From: Roseibium aggregatum
GTDB lineage: Bacteria; Pseudomonadota; Alphaproteobacteria; Rhizobiales; Stappiaceae
Assembly: GCF_014692675.1 (NCBI RefSeq)
Contig: NZ_JABFCZ010000003.1
Span: forward strand, 124,001-188,000
DNA: 64,000 bases
Reading direction: 5' to 3'
The notes below the pieces were generated by a model that was not told the origin of the DNA, ran no database searches, and saw nothing but the letters and a program-made list of their open reading frames with translations. The translations under genes and the position numbers were made by a program. Positions 25,670-33,416 of the stretch are shown piece after piece (within the stretch, counting starts at the first letter, position 1; every line of letters begins with the position of its first letter).

Positions 25670-26902
25670 ATGTCCGGACGCGCGTTGAAGGTTGAATTCG
25701 AAGGCGCTCAAGGCGCCAGACTGGCGGCCCGCCTGGATCTGCCGGCCGGAAAAATCCGCGCATTCGCGCTCTTTGCCCACTGCTTCACCTGTTCCAAGGA
25801 TATTGCGGCTGCGCGCAACATCGCCGGGCCCCTGACGAAAGAAGCCATCGCCGTCCTGCGTTTCGACTTTACGGGGCTTGGCGGCAGTGGCGGAGATTTC
25901 GCCTCCACCGGGTTTTCCACCAACATGGAAGACCTGAAACGGGCAGCGGCCTATCTGAAGGACCATTTCGAGGCGCCGCAACTGCTGATCGGCCATTCCC
26001 TGGGCGGGGCCGCTGCGCTTTCGGTCGCTGCCGATCTGCCGGAGGTCCGGGCCGTTGCCACCATCGGTGCGCCCGGCGATGCCGCCCATGTCTTGAAGAG
26101 CTTCCATGGCGACCTGGAGACGATCCGCTACAACGGGCAGGGCACCATAGACCTTGCCGGAAGGAGCTTTAAGATCCGCAGGGAATTTCTGGACGAACTG
26201 GAAGAACATGCCCTGCACGAGAAGGTCAGGCATCTGAAGAAGGCGCTCCTGGTCCTGCATGCACCGCGTGACGAGGTCGTCGGCATCGACAATGCAACGG
26301 AGATCTTTGTCGCGGCCAGGCATCCGAAAAGCTTTGTCTCTCTGGACAACGCCGATCACCTGCTGTCGCGCCCGGAAGATGCGGCCTATGCCGCACGGGT
26401 GATCGCCGCCTGGGCGAGCGGCTATCTTGACCCGTCTGAAAAGCCGGAAACGGCTCCGGAAGCCGGACATGTGGAGGTTATGGAGACCGGGCTCGGGAAA
26501 TACCAGGCGATGATTGCCAGTGGAAAGCATCGTCTGATTGCCGACGAGCCGGAGGGGGTGGGGGGCCTGGATTCCGGCCCGTCACCCTACGACTACCTGT
26601 CGGCGGCGCTGGGCGCGTGCACCGTCATGACCCTGCGCATGTATGCCGACCACAAGAACCTGCCGGTGACGAAGATCTCGGCGACCGTACGGCACGGCAA
26701 GGTCCATGCGGCCGATTGCAAGGATTGCGGCGAGGACGTCAGGCAGAACGGCGGCCGGATCGACCGGTTCGAGCGCCGGATTGCCATCGAGGGCGACCTC
26801 GACGCGGCGACGCGCGCAAGACTGCTTGAAATTGCCGACAAATGCCCGGTTCACAAGACGCTGACGAGCGGAGCGGCCATCGTCACGAAGGCAAGTGGGT
26901 AA
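25670..26902 (+). CDS. Alpha/beta hydrolase-OsmC fusion protein
   Basis: The 410-residue cytoplasmic protein has two domains. Residues 1-260 form an alpha/beta hydrolase with nucleophile Ser110 in IGHSLGGAAA, an acid in APRDEVVG and a histidine in NADHLLSRPEDA. Residues 275-410 form an OsmC/Ohr-like domain with two redox cysteines in LGACTVMTLRM and ADKCPVHKTL, plus CKDC between them. Such fusions are known in bacteria and may act on peroxides or thioesters, but the substrate is not defined. CAGGAGAGG precedes the ATG. It is enclosed by two reverse-strand DUF2336 genes. Confidence 0.9.
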   Translation: MSGRALKVEFEGAQGARLAARLDLPAGKIRAFALFAHCFTCSKDIAAARNIAGPLTKEAIAVLRFDFTGLGGSGGDFASTGFSTNMEDLKRAAAYLKDHFEAPQLLIGHSLGGAAALSVAADLPEVRAVATIGAPGDAAHVLKSFHGDLETIRYNGQGTIDLAGRSFKIRREFLDELEEHALHEKVRHLKKALLVLHAPRDEVVGIDNATEIFVAARHPKSFVSLDNADHLLSRPEDAAYAARVIAAWASGYLDPSEKPETAPEAGHVEVMETGLGKYQAMIASGKHRLIADEPEGVGGLDSGPSPYDYLSAALGACTVMTLRMYADHKNLPVTKISATVRHGKVHAADCKDCGEDVRQNGGRIDRFERRIAIEGDLDAATRARLLEIADKCPVHKTLTSGAAIVTKASG

Positions 26903-26934
26903 TCGCCTCGAAGGCTCTTCGCCAGCCCTGTGCC

Positions 26935-28014
26935 TTACGCCGCTCTTTGCTCCAGGGCCTTCAGGCGGACCTTGACGAATCTTAGGACCCTCTGGGAATC
27001 CGCCTCCGTCAGAATGCGGTAGTCACTCAGCCATTTCTCCGAGACATTTGCAGGAAGACCGAGAAGCGAGCAGCGGGCCTTGCAGAAGGTGGAAAACTCC
27101 GTCTCGCCGATCTCCAGCGCCCTGCACAGGATTGCAATACCGTCGATTTCGGGCCGCAGGATCGCGTTTAAAACGTACTTCTGATCCAGATCGGCGAGTT
27201 CTGCCAGGAGATAGGACAGATCCAGTAGGCGGTTGGAGAGCGTGTGTTCGACAAATGCCTTGTCGAGTGTCTTTGTGCCTTTTCTGATTTCTCTTATCGA
27301 CCCCTTGGTGTCGATCCTGGTGTTCTTCCGCTCCAGCTTGCTTTTCGCGACCAGGTTGCCGGCTTCGTGAAACAGTTCCTCGGCGAGCTTCTCGTTGCTC
27401 ATGTAGAGGTGGCGCATCTTCTTGCCCTGTTCCTCGGGCAACTGGTCGATCAGACGGTCGAAATGTTCCGGCTTGAGATCGCTGCGGTCGATCATGCTTT
27501 CGCGCAGGGTCGGATCCTTCTCCGCGATCTTGACCAGGAATTTCGTTCCCCAGTCGGAGAGTTCGGCTCCAGGGTTGGCTGCCACTGACCTGCGGACCGG
27601 CTGCTCACCGCGCTCGATCAGCACATCGGTCAGGCGGGCTGCCAGGTGTTCCCGCTTGGAAATCGCCATAAGGTGCCCCTGGCCCTTGACCTTGGCGAAC
27701 TGCATCAGGTCATCCAGGGTCAGGACCGTGGAGTACTGCAGCATGTATTTGGAGATGACCAGGTCCTCGTTGGCCAGCTTCAGAACGAGTTCGCGCGGCG
27801 TCGTCGGTACTTCGCAAAGCTGTTCGGAGAGCTCTTCCTTGTCCTTGTCTTCCACGAGGTCGACGAGACGGTTCAGTACGCCGTTGAACAATGTGATTTC
27901 TTCACTGGAGTATTTTTCCGCACCCATGACGAAAAGGGATGCCATATGACCCATGAGCTCGCGACGCTTGTCGCTGCTGCTTTCTTTGGCGAGGTCAACA
28001 AGTGAAGTAAGCAT
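26935..28014 (-). CDS. DUF2336 family protein, copy 2 of a local pair
   Basis: The 359-residue helical protein starts MLTSLVDLAKESSSDKRREL and parallels the copy at 24467-25462 along its length, including LMAISKREHLAARLTDVLIERGEQPVRRSVAANPGAELS and a C-terminal FCKARCSLLGLP. It has no membrane segment. AGGATC precedes the ATG at 28014. The two copies, on the same strand, flank the hydrolase-OsmC gene, which suggests a local duplication followed by divergence. The role is unknown. Confidence 0.8.
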   Translation of the reverse strand: MLTSLVDLAKESSSDKRRELMGHMASLFVMGAEKYSSEEITLFNGVLNRLVDLVEDKDKEELSEQLCEVPTTPRELVLKLANEDLVISKYMLQYSTVLTLDDLMQFAKVKGQGHLMAISKREHLAARLTDVLIERGEQPVRRSVAANPGAELSDWGTKFLVKIAEKDPTLRESMIDRSDLKPEHFDRLIDQLPEEQGKKMRHLYMSNEKLAEELFHEAGNLVAKSKLERKNTRIDTKGSIREIRKGTKTLDKAFVEHTLSNRLLDLSYLLAELADLDQKYVLNAILRPEIDGIAILCRALEIGETEFSTFCKARCSLLGLPANVSEKWLSDYRILTEADSQRVLRFVKVRLKALEQRAA

Positions 28015-28264
28015 AGAGATCCTGCCCGGTTTTCCGATGCCTGATTATTAGAAAAATATCTTTAATTTGACCTAATGTAATGATCGAAAGGTCGTAGTAG
28101 TTTTGCATACGTTGTGATTTTTGGAAGAATTTATTGTAAAAAATGCGGATATTCAAAACGGTTATTTTGAATGCTGATGATCTTCTGGAAGCAGAAACGG
28201 ATATCTGGCAGGGCGACGTGTCTGCTTTGCTCTCCGTTGAAAGGAACCCCGAGGGAGAAGGATC

Positions 28265-28519
28265 ATGTCCGTCGCATCGGCAATTGAGATCATGAGCGGA
28301 TTTTCGCCAGGGCATTTGGCTGGATACCGGCAGTCGTCTCTCGATGGTATCGAAGCAGACGAAGCAGACGAAGCAGACGAAGCGGATGGAATGACCGATT
28401 GCCCTGAGATGCCGGCCGCTCATGACGATCTCCCGAATGCGCGCGACGAAAACGATATTGGATCATCCCGCAACCCGCGCGCTGAACCGGAAAAATCAGA
28501 TGACGAGCAATCGCGGTGA
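28265..28519 (+). CDS. Possible small acidic protein with EAD repeats
   Basis: This 84-residue frame begins at an ATG with GGGAGAAGGATC upstream, a very good site, but the sequence is low-complexity and rich in Asp, Glu and Pro. Four tandem nonamers at 28352-28387 encode EADEADEADEAD. No signal peptide or known domain is seen. It sits between the second DUF2336 gene and the GST-like gene. It could be real, or a chance frame across a microsatellite; the strong binding site is the main support. Confidence 0.35.
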   Translation: MSVASAIEIMSGFSPGHLAGYRQSSLDGIEADEADEADEADGMTDCPEMPAAHDDLPNARDENDIGSSRNPRAEPEKSDDEQSR

Positions 28520-28546
28520 TGTTCGCACTTGACGGACGGGGAGGCG

Positions 28547-29230
28547 ATGGCCGACATCGGGTCCATGTCCGCTTTGCCAGTTCTCTACTCCTTCCGCCGC
28601 TGCCCCTATGCCATGCGTGCACGCCTGGCGGTGCTTGCAAGTGCCACACCGGTGGAACTGCGCGAGATCGTGCTGCGCGACAAGGCGCCGGAATTCCTGG
28701 CCGCCTCTCCGTCTGCGACCGTGCCCTGCCTGGTCACCGGCGAAGGGGAGGTTGTCGACGAAAGCCTGGACATCATGCTGTGGGCGCTGCGGCGGCACGA
28801 CCCCGAACGCTGGCTGGCCCCCGATGCGGCCGCGCTTCAGGACATGCTGGCGCTGATCGGCGAGATCGACGGGCCTTTCAAGCTTCATCTCGATCGCTAC
28901 AAATACGACACCCGGTATCCCGACGCTGTCCGTGAACAGGAAAGAGCCGGTGCGTCCCGGTACCTGATGGCGTTGAATGACCGGCTTGCCGCCATGCCAT
29001 GGCTGTTCGGTTCGCGGCCGTCCCTGGCCGATTACGCCATCCTGCCCTTCGTCCGCCAGTTCGCCAATACGGACCGCGCCTGGTTCGATGAGCAGGACTG
29101 GCCGAACCTCCTGCGCCTGCTTCAGGACTTCGAGGCCTCCGACCGCTTCGCCGCCATCATGGTGAAATTCGAAAGATGGCAGGCCGGGGCCGTGCCGGCG
29201 GTTTTCGGCGGTCCGCCTGCCGGCGGGTGA
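28547..29230 (+). CDS. Glutathione S-transferase family protein
   Basis: The 227-residue protein has an N-terminal thioredoxin-like fold with FRRCPYAMRARLAV (a CPYA active site similar to glutaredoxin-2 types) and SATVPCLVTGEGEVVDESLDIM, followed by a helical C-terminal domain (WLFGSRPSLADYAILPFVRQF). It should bind glutathione, but the substrate is unknown. The start is uncertain: the ATG at 28547 has GGGGAGG very close by, and ATG at 28565 or TTG at 28529 are alternatives. Confidence 0.85.
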   Translation: MADIGSMSALPVLYSFRRCPYAMRARLAVLASATPVELREIVLRDKAPEFLAASPSATVPCLVTGEGEVVDESLDIMLWALRRHDPERWLAPDAAALQDMLALIGEIDGPFKLHLDRYKYDTRYPDAVREQERAGASRYLMALNDRLAAMPWLFGSRPSLADYAILPFVRQFANTDRAWFDEQDWPNLLRLLQDFEASDRFAAIMVKFERWQAGAVPAVFGGPPAGG

Positions 29231-29411
29231 AACGGCGCGCCGGAGCGGTTCCGATTGCATCGTCCACCGCTCGGCCAACCTTACGAAGGTTTAATCTTCC
29301 CGACAGACGCCTGTAAGGCAGGCATCCCTATCTTCAATCGTGACACGGCAGGGAGTTCCCCCGCGTACCTGCCGGCAATCTGATCCGTCAGTCACGAGAG
29401 GAAGAAGTAAG

Positions 29412-30962
29412 ATGCAAAAACAGTCCCCCGAAACCGGCAAGGTTATTTCCTGGCGTGCGCGCCGTGCCGGCCTGCTGGCAGGCGCCATGGCGCTCGGCGT
29501 TGCCGGCGTGCTCACCGCCCAGACCGCCATTCCGAACCAGGCAGCACTGGCCGATCCGGTCAAGGTCGAAAGCGCCGGTCCGGTCGACTTCACCAACGTC
29601 GTCAAGGCCGTTCAGCCTGCGGTTGTCAGCGTCCGCGTCAAGGAGGAAATCCAGCCGCAGATGATGGGCTTCAACGGTAACGGCAACAGCGGCAACTTCG
29701 ATGACTTCTTCAACAGCCTGCCGAAGGATTCGCCGCTGCGTCGTTTCTTCAAGGATTTCGGCGGCCAGGGACAGAGCGAAGGCAAAACGCCGCCGCGCAG
29801 GCATCAGTACGGTATGGCCCAGGGCTCCGGCTTCTTCATCACCGAAGACGGTTATCTGGTGACCAACCACCATGTGATCGACAATGGTACCGAATTCACG
29901 GTCATCGACAATGACGGCAAGGAATACAGCGCCAAGCTGGTCGGCGCCGACAAGCGCACCGACCTGGCGCTCCTGAAGGTCGATTCGGACCACAAGTTCA
30001 CCTATGTGAAGTTCGCCGACGACGCGCCGCAGGTGGGTGAGTGGGTCGTTGCCATCGGCAACCCGTTCGGCCTCGGCGGCAGTGTCACCGCAGGGATCGT
30101 CTCCGCCCGCGGCCGTGATATCGGCGCAGGCCCCTACGACGATTTCATCCAGATCGACGCGCCCGTGAACCGCGGCAACTCCGGCGGTCCGGCCTTCAAC
30201 ATGAAGGGTGAGGTGATCGGTGTGAACGCCGCCATCTTCTCGCCGTCGGGCGGCAACGTCGGGATCGCCTTCGCTATCCCTGCCTCCACGGCAAGCGGCG
30301 TCATCGCGGATCTTGAGCACGGCGGCAAGGTTGTCCGCGGCTGGCTCGGCGTACAGATCCAGCCGGTGACCGACGATATCGCCGAAAGCCTCGACCTGAA
30401 GGATACCCACGGTGCCCTGGTCGCCCAGGTTCAGGACGACAGCCCGGCGAAAGCGGCTGGCCTTCAGACCGGCGATACCATCCTGTCCGTTGACGGCAAG
30501 AGCATCAAGGATCCGCGCGAACTGTCCCGCGTGATCGCGGCCTACGATCCGGATACGGAAGTGAAGGTATCCCTGTGGCGTGACGGTCAGCAAAAGGATG
30601 TCGAGGTCAAGCTCGGCCGTCTGAGCGATACCGCCAGCGCCGACACCCCGGCGAGCCAGGTCGAGCCGTCCAAGGCGACCCTCGATGATCTGGGCCTTGC
30701 CCTGACGACCGCCAAGGAAGCCGGTATGGACGGTGACGGCGTGGTCATCGCCGACGTCAACCCGGACGGTCCGGCCGCCGACAAGCAGCTCAATCAGGGC
30801 GACCGGATCCTGGAAGTGGCGGGCCAGAAGGTCTCCACGCCTGAGGATGTGGTCGCGGCGATCGACGCAGCGAAGAAGGACGGCCGCAAGGCGGTTCTGT
30901 TCCGGGTGGAACGTGGCGACAACTCCCGCTTCGTGGCCCTGCCGATGAAGAAGGTCGGCTAA
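29412..30962 (+). CDS. degP: Periplasmic serine protease DegP/HtrA family
   Basis: The 516-residue protein has an export signal (to about residue 47), then a chymotrypsin-like domain with catalytic His154 (TNHHVID), Asp184 (RTDLALL) and Ser257 (RGNSGGP). Two PDZ domains follow (about 310-400 and 425-510). It degrades or refolds damaged envelope proteins. A purine-rich site (GAGGAAGAAG) precedes the ATG. In rhizobia the degP1 gene sits between the cytochrome maturation genes and a two-component pair as here, though here a block of five or six genes intervenes. Confidence 0.95.
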   Translation: MQKQSPETGKVISWRARRAGLLAGAMALGVAGVLTAQTAIPNQAALADPVKVESAGPVDFTNVVKAVQPAVVSVRVKEEIQPQMMGFNGNGNSGNFDDFFNSLPKDSPLRRFFKDFGGQGQSEGKTPPRRHQYGMAQGSGFFITEDGYLVTNHHVIDNGTEFTVIDNDGKEYSAKLVGADKRTDLALLKVDSDHKFTYVKFADDAPQVGEWVVAIGNPFGLGGSVTAGIVSARGRDIGAGPYDDFIQIDAPVNRGNSGGPAFNMKGEVIGVNAAIFSPSGGNVGIAFAIPASTASGVIADLEHGGKVVRGWLGVQIQPVTDDIAESLDLKDTHGALVAQVQDDSPAKAAGLQTGDTILSVDGKSIKDPRELSRVIAAYDPDTEVKVSLWRDGQQKDVEVKLGRLSDTASADTPASQVEPSKATLDDLGLALTTAKEAGMDGDGVVIADVNPDGPAADKQLNQGDRILEVAGQKVSTPEDVVAAIDAAKKDGRKAVLFRVERGDNSRFVALPMKKVG

Positions 30963-31034
30963 GCGAAGCAAGTACCCCGTTAGACACGGCCGGCTGATCC
31001 CCCTCTGCCCCCCGCAATCGGCCGTGTCGCACCA

Positions 31035-31072
31035 GCTGGCGGCAGCCCGGACCTTCCGGACTTGCCGCCAGC
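31035..31072 (+). terminator. Hairpin after degP, possible attenuator or weak terminator
   Basis: GCTGGCGGCA and TGCCGCCAGC pair perfectly, with a further CCGG/CCGG inside, 72 bases after the degP stop. The downstream bases (CGCGTCTTT) contain only a short T-run, so termination would be partial. Confidence 0.4.
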
Positions 31073-31100
31073 CGCGTCTTTGGCATTTGCCACTACTGCC

Positions 31101-31263
31101 TAGTCACCCGAATCTGAAGTTCGTCTCAATTCTCGGAATACTCTGAACGAACTTTAGATTCAAAAGGGTGACTAGCAAGCATATGTTTCTATTGTGGTTT
31201 TCTAATTTGAAATACGCTCTGACGGTTGTTGCTGAAATGAGGCGTATTTCAAATTAACCACAC
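31101..31263. repeat. 163-bp two-hairpin repeat element, copy 1
   Basis: This segment folds as two successive long hairpins. The first pairs TAGTCACCC with GGGTGACTA and continues GAATCTGAAGTTCGT with ACGAACTTTAGATTC. The second pairs TGTGGTT and AATTTGAAATACGC with GCGTATTTCAAATT and AACCACA around a TTCT bulge. A second copy of equal length lies at 39061-39223 in the same orientation, about 83 percent identical by my column count, with most differences in the loops. Copy 1 ends 28 bases before the start of the response regulator gene, so it lies in its leader if the promoter is further upstream. It encodes nothing. Confidence 0.88.
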
Positions 31264-31291
31264 TAGCGCCATTCTTCTGTAAAAGGAGGTC

Positions 31292-31978
31292 ATGTTGCGG
31301 ATTCTCATCATTGAAGACGATGCCGAGGCCTCGGCCTATCTGGCCAAGGGTCTGAAAGAGCTGGGTCACCTGGCGGATCAGGCCGCCGACGGCGAAGCCG
31401 GTCTCGAACTTGCCATGTCGAGCACCTACGACGTTCTGATCGTCGACCGGATGTTGCCCAAGCGCGACGGGCTGTCGGTGATCGAGACACTGCGCAAGGC
31501 CGGAAACCACACGCCGGTGCTGATCCTGTCGGCCCTTGGACAGGTCGACGACCGGGTCAAGGGGCTGAAAGCCGGCGGCGATGACTATCTGCCCAAGCCC
31601 TATGCCTTTACCGAGCTGCTGGCGCGCATCGAGGCCCTGTCCCGGCGCCCGAAGGCGGGTGCGGAAGTGGAGACGACCTATCAGGTGGGAGACCTCGTCC
31701 TCGACCGCCTGTCCCATACCTGCAGGCGCGGTGAAGAGGATATCCCGCTGCAGCCGCGGGAATTCCGCCTGCTGGAATATCTCATGCAGCATGCCGGCCA
31801 GGTGGTGACCCGCACCATGCTTTTGGAAAACGTCTGGGAATATCATTTCGATCCCCAGACCAACGTCATCGACGTGCACATCTCGCGGCTGAGAGGCAAG
31901 ATCGACAAGGGCTTCGACGTGCCGCTGCTGCATACCATCCGCGGTGCCGGGTACACGATCCGTGACGCGTCTAGCTAG
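31292..31978 (+). CDS. OmpR-type response regulator (ActJ-like by position)
   Basis: The 228-residue regulator has the acidic pocket EDD at residues 8-10, phosphoacceptor Asp52 (LIVDRMLP), the conserved Lys in LPKPYA and a winged-helix output domain (LQPREFRLLEYLMQHAGQVVTRTMLLENVW). AAAAGGAGGTC directly before the ATG is a near-perfect ribosome binding site. Between degP and glnE, with a kinase overlapping its end, it matches the ActJ position in Sinorhizobium, linked there to acid stress and degP control. The 163-bp repeat lies in its leader. Confidence 0.88.
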   Translation: MLRILIIEDDAEASAYLAKGLKELGHLADQAADGEAGLELAMSSTYDVLIVDRMLPKRDGLSVIETLRKAGNHTPVLILSALGQVDDRVKGLKAGGDDYLPKPYAFTELLARIEALSRRPKAGAEVETTYQVGDLVLDRLSHTCRRGEEDIPLQPREFRLLEYLMQHAGQVVTRTMLLENVWEYHFDPQTNVIDVHISRLRGKIDKGFDVPLLHTIRGAGYTIRDASS

Positions 31979-33416
31979 AATAATGCGCACGACAGCCTTC
32001 AAGCTGTCGCTGCTCTATATTGCGGTCTTCACCGGACTGTCCGGCTTTCTGCTGGTCTATATCTCGCGCAACACCAATCAGCTGATGGCGACCCAGGTCG
32101 TGCAGACCGTGGACGCGGAAATTTCCGGCCTGGCCGACGAATACGTCCGCGGCGGCGTCCGCGCCGTCGTGGAAAGCATCGACCGCCGGGCGCGCCGTCC
32201 GGACGCAAGCCTTTATCTCCTGACCGATTTCGCCGGCCTGACCATCGCCGGCAACATTGCCCGGCTGCCGACGGTTGTTCTGGATGAGACCGATGGCGAT
32301 ATCCGCCGGGTGAAATATGCCCGCGTGGAGCCCGGCGGCGAGGTTCAGCGCGAAGCGCTGGTGCGCACGTTCGAACTGCGCGGCGGTTACCGGCTGCTGG
32401 TCGGCCGCGATCTCGGCGAGCAGCAGCGTTTCTCCGGCCTTCTGGGCGAGGCGCTGCGCCTCTGGCTCGGCGTGGTCGTGGTCATGGCGGTGATCACCTG
32501 GCTTTTCGTCAGCCGCCGGGTGCTGAAACGCATCGACGGCATTGCCGCCACCAGCCAGACCATCATGCACGGCAACTTGTCCGGCCGCCTGCCGGTTGCC
32601 GGAAACGGCGACGAATTCGACCGGCTGGCAACCAATCTGAACGAGATGCTCGACCGCATCGAACTCCTGATGCAGGGCATGAAGGACGTCTCCGACAACA
32701 TCGCACATGACCTGAAGACCCCGCTGACCCGGCTGCGCACCCGCGTGGAAACCGCGCTGCGCGAGGCAAAGACGGATGAGGACTACCGCTCGGCCCTCGA
32801 TGCGACCCTGGAGGACAGCGACACCCTGATCCGCATCTTCGACGCGCTGTTGCGGATCGCCCGTGTCGAGGCGATGGCCCCGGAATCGGGCATGGACGAT
32901 GTCGATCTGAAGGCATTGGTCGAGGAAATGGCGGAGCTTTACGAACCCGTGGTGGAGGACGAGGGCGGGCGTCTGGAGGTTCAGGTCTCCGACGCCGTCA
33001 TGGCCCGCTGCAACCGGGAACTCGTCGCCCAGGCCCTCGTCAATCTGATCGAAAATGCGCTTAAATACGGCAAGCCCGCCGAGGGCGACCTCGTGATCTC
33101 CATCAAGGCCGAACGGCAGGAGGATCGTATTCTCCTCAACGTGTCGGACAACGGGTCCGGCATTCCGGCGGAAGATGCCGACCGGGTGCGCCGGCGGTTC
33201 GTGCGTCTCGACGCGAGCCGCAGCGCGCCGGGCTACGGTCTGGGCCTCAGCCTGGTCAATGCGGTTGCCCGCTTGCACGGCGGTTCGCTGGTCCTGCAGG
33301 ATGCGGAGCCGGGACTGTCGGCCGGCATCGATTTGAAATGGGCCGGAGAACCGGGGGATAAAAACGGGGGGGACAAGAACGCGCATGACGAGCAACCAGG
33401 AAGCCAGCCAGGCTGA
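31962..33416 (+). CDS. Sensor histidine kinase (ActK-like by position)
   Basis: From a GTG at 31962 the protein is 484 residues: membrane helices at about residues 9-32 and 165-185 flank a periplasmic domain, followed by HAMP. The phosphorylated His249 is in DNIAHDLKTPLTRLRTRVE, and the ATPase domain has NLIENALKYG, VSDNGSGI and GYGLGLSLV. It should phosphorylate the regulator encoded before it, whose end it overlaps by 17 bases. An ATG at 31983 is an alternative start. Its own end overlaps glnE by 32 bases. Confidence 0.88.
   Translation: MTRLARIMRTTAFKLSLLYIAVFTGLSGFLLVYISRNTNQLMATQVVQTVDAEISGLADEYVRGGVRAVVESIDRRARRPDASLYLLTDFAGLTIAGNIARLPTVVLDETDGDIRRVKYARVEPGGEVQREALVRTFELRGGYRLLVGRDLGEQQRFSGLLGEALRLWLGVVVVMAVITWLFVSRRVLKRIDGIAATSQTIMHGNLSGRLPVAGNGDEFDRLATNLNEMLDRIELLMQGMKDVSDNIAHDLKTPLTRLRTRVETALREAKTDEDYRSALDATLEDSDTLIRIFDALLRIARVEAMAPESGMDDVDLKALVEEMAELYEPVVEDEGGRLEVQVSDAVMARCNRELVAQALVNLIENALKYGKPAEGDLVISIKAERQEDRILLNVSDNGSGIPAEDADRVRRRFVRLDASRSAPGYGLGLSLVNAVARLHGGSLVLQDAEPGLSAGIDLKWAGEPGDKNGGDKNAHDEQPGSQPG

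Noticed and set aside
28143-28295. 50-codon + strand frame before the acidic frame
   Set aside because: The ATG has no ribosome binding site, and the product overlaps the start of the frame at 28265.
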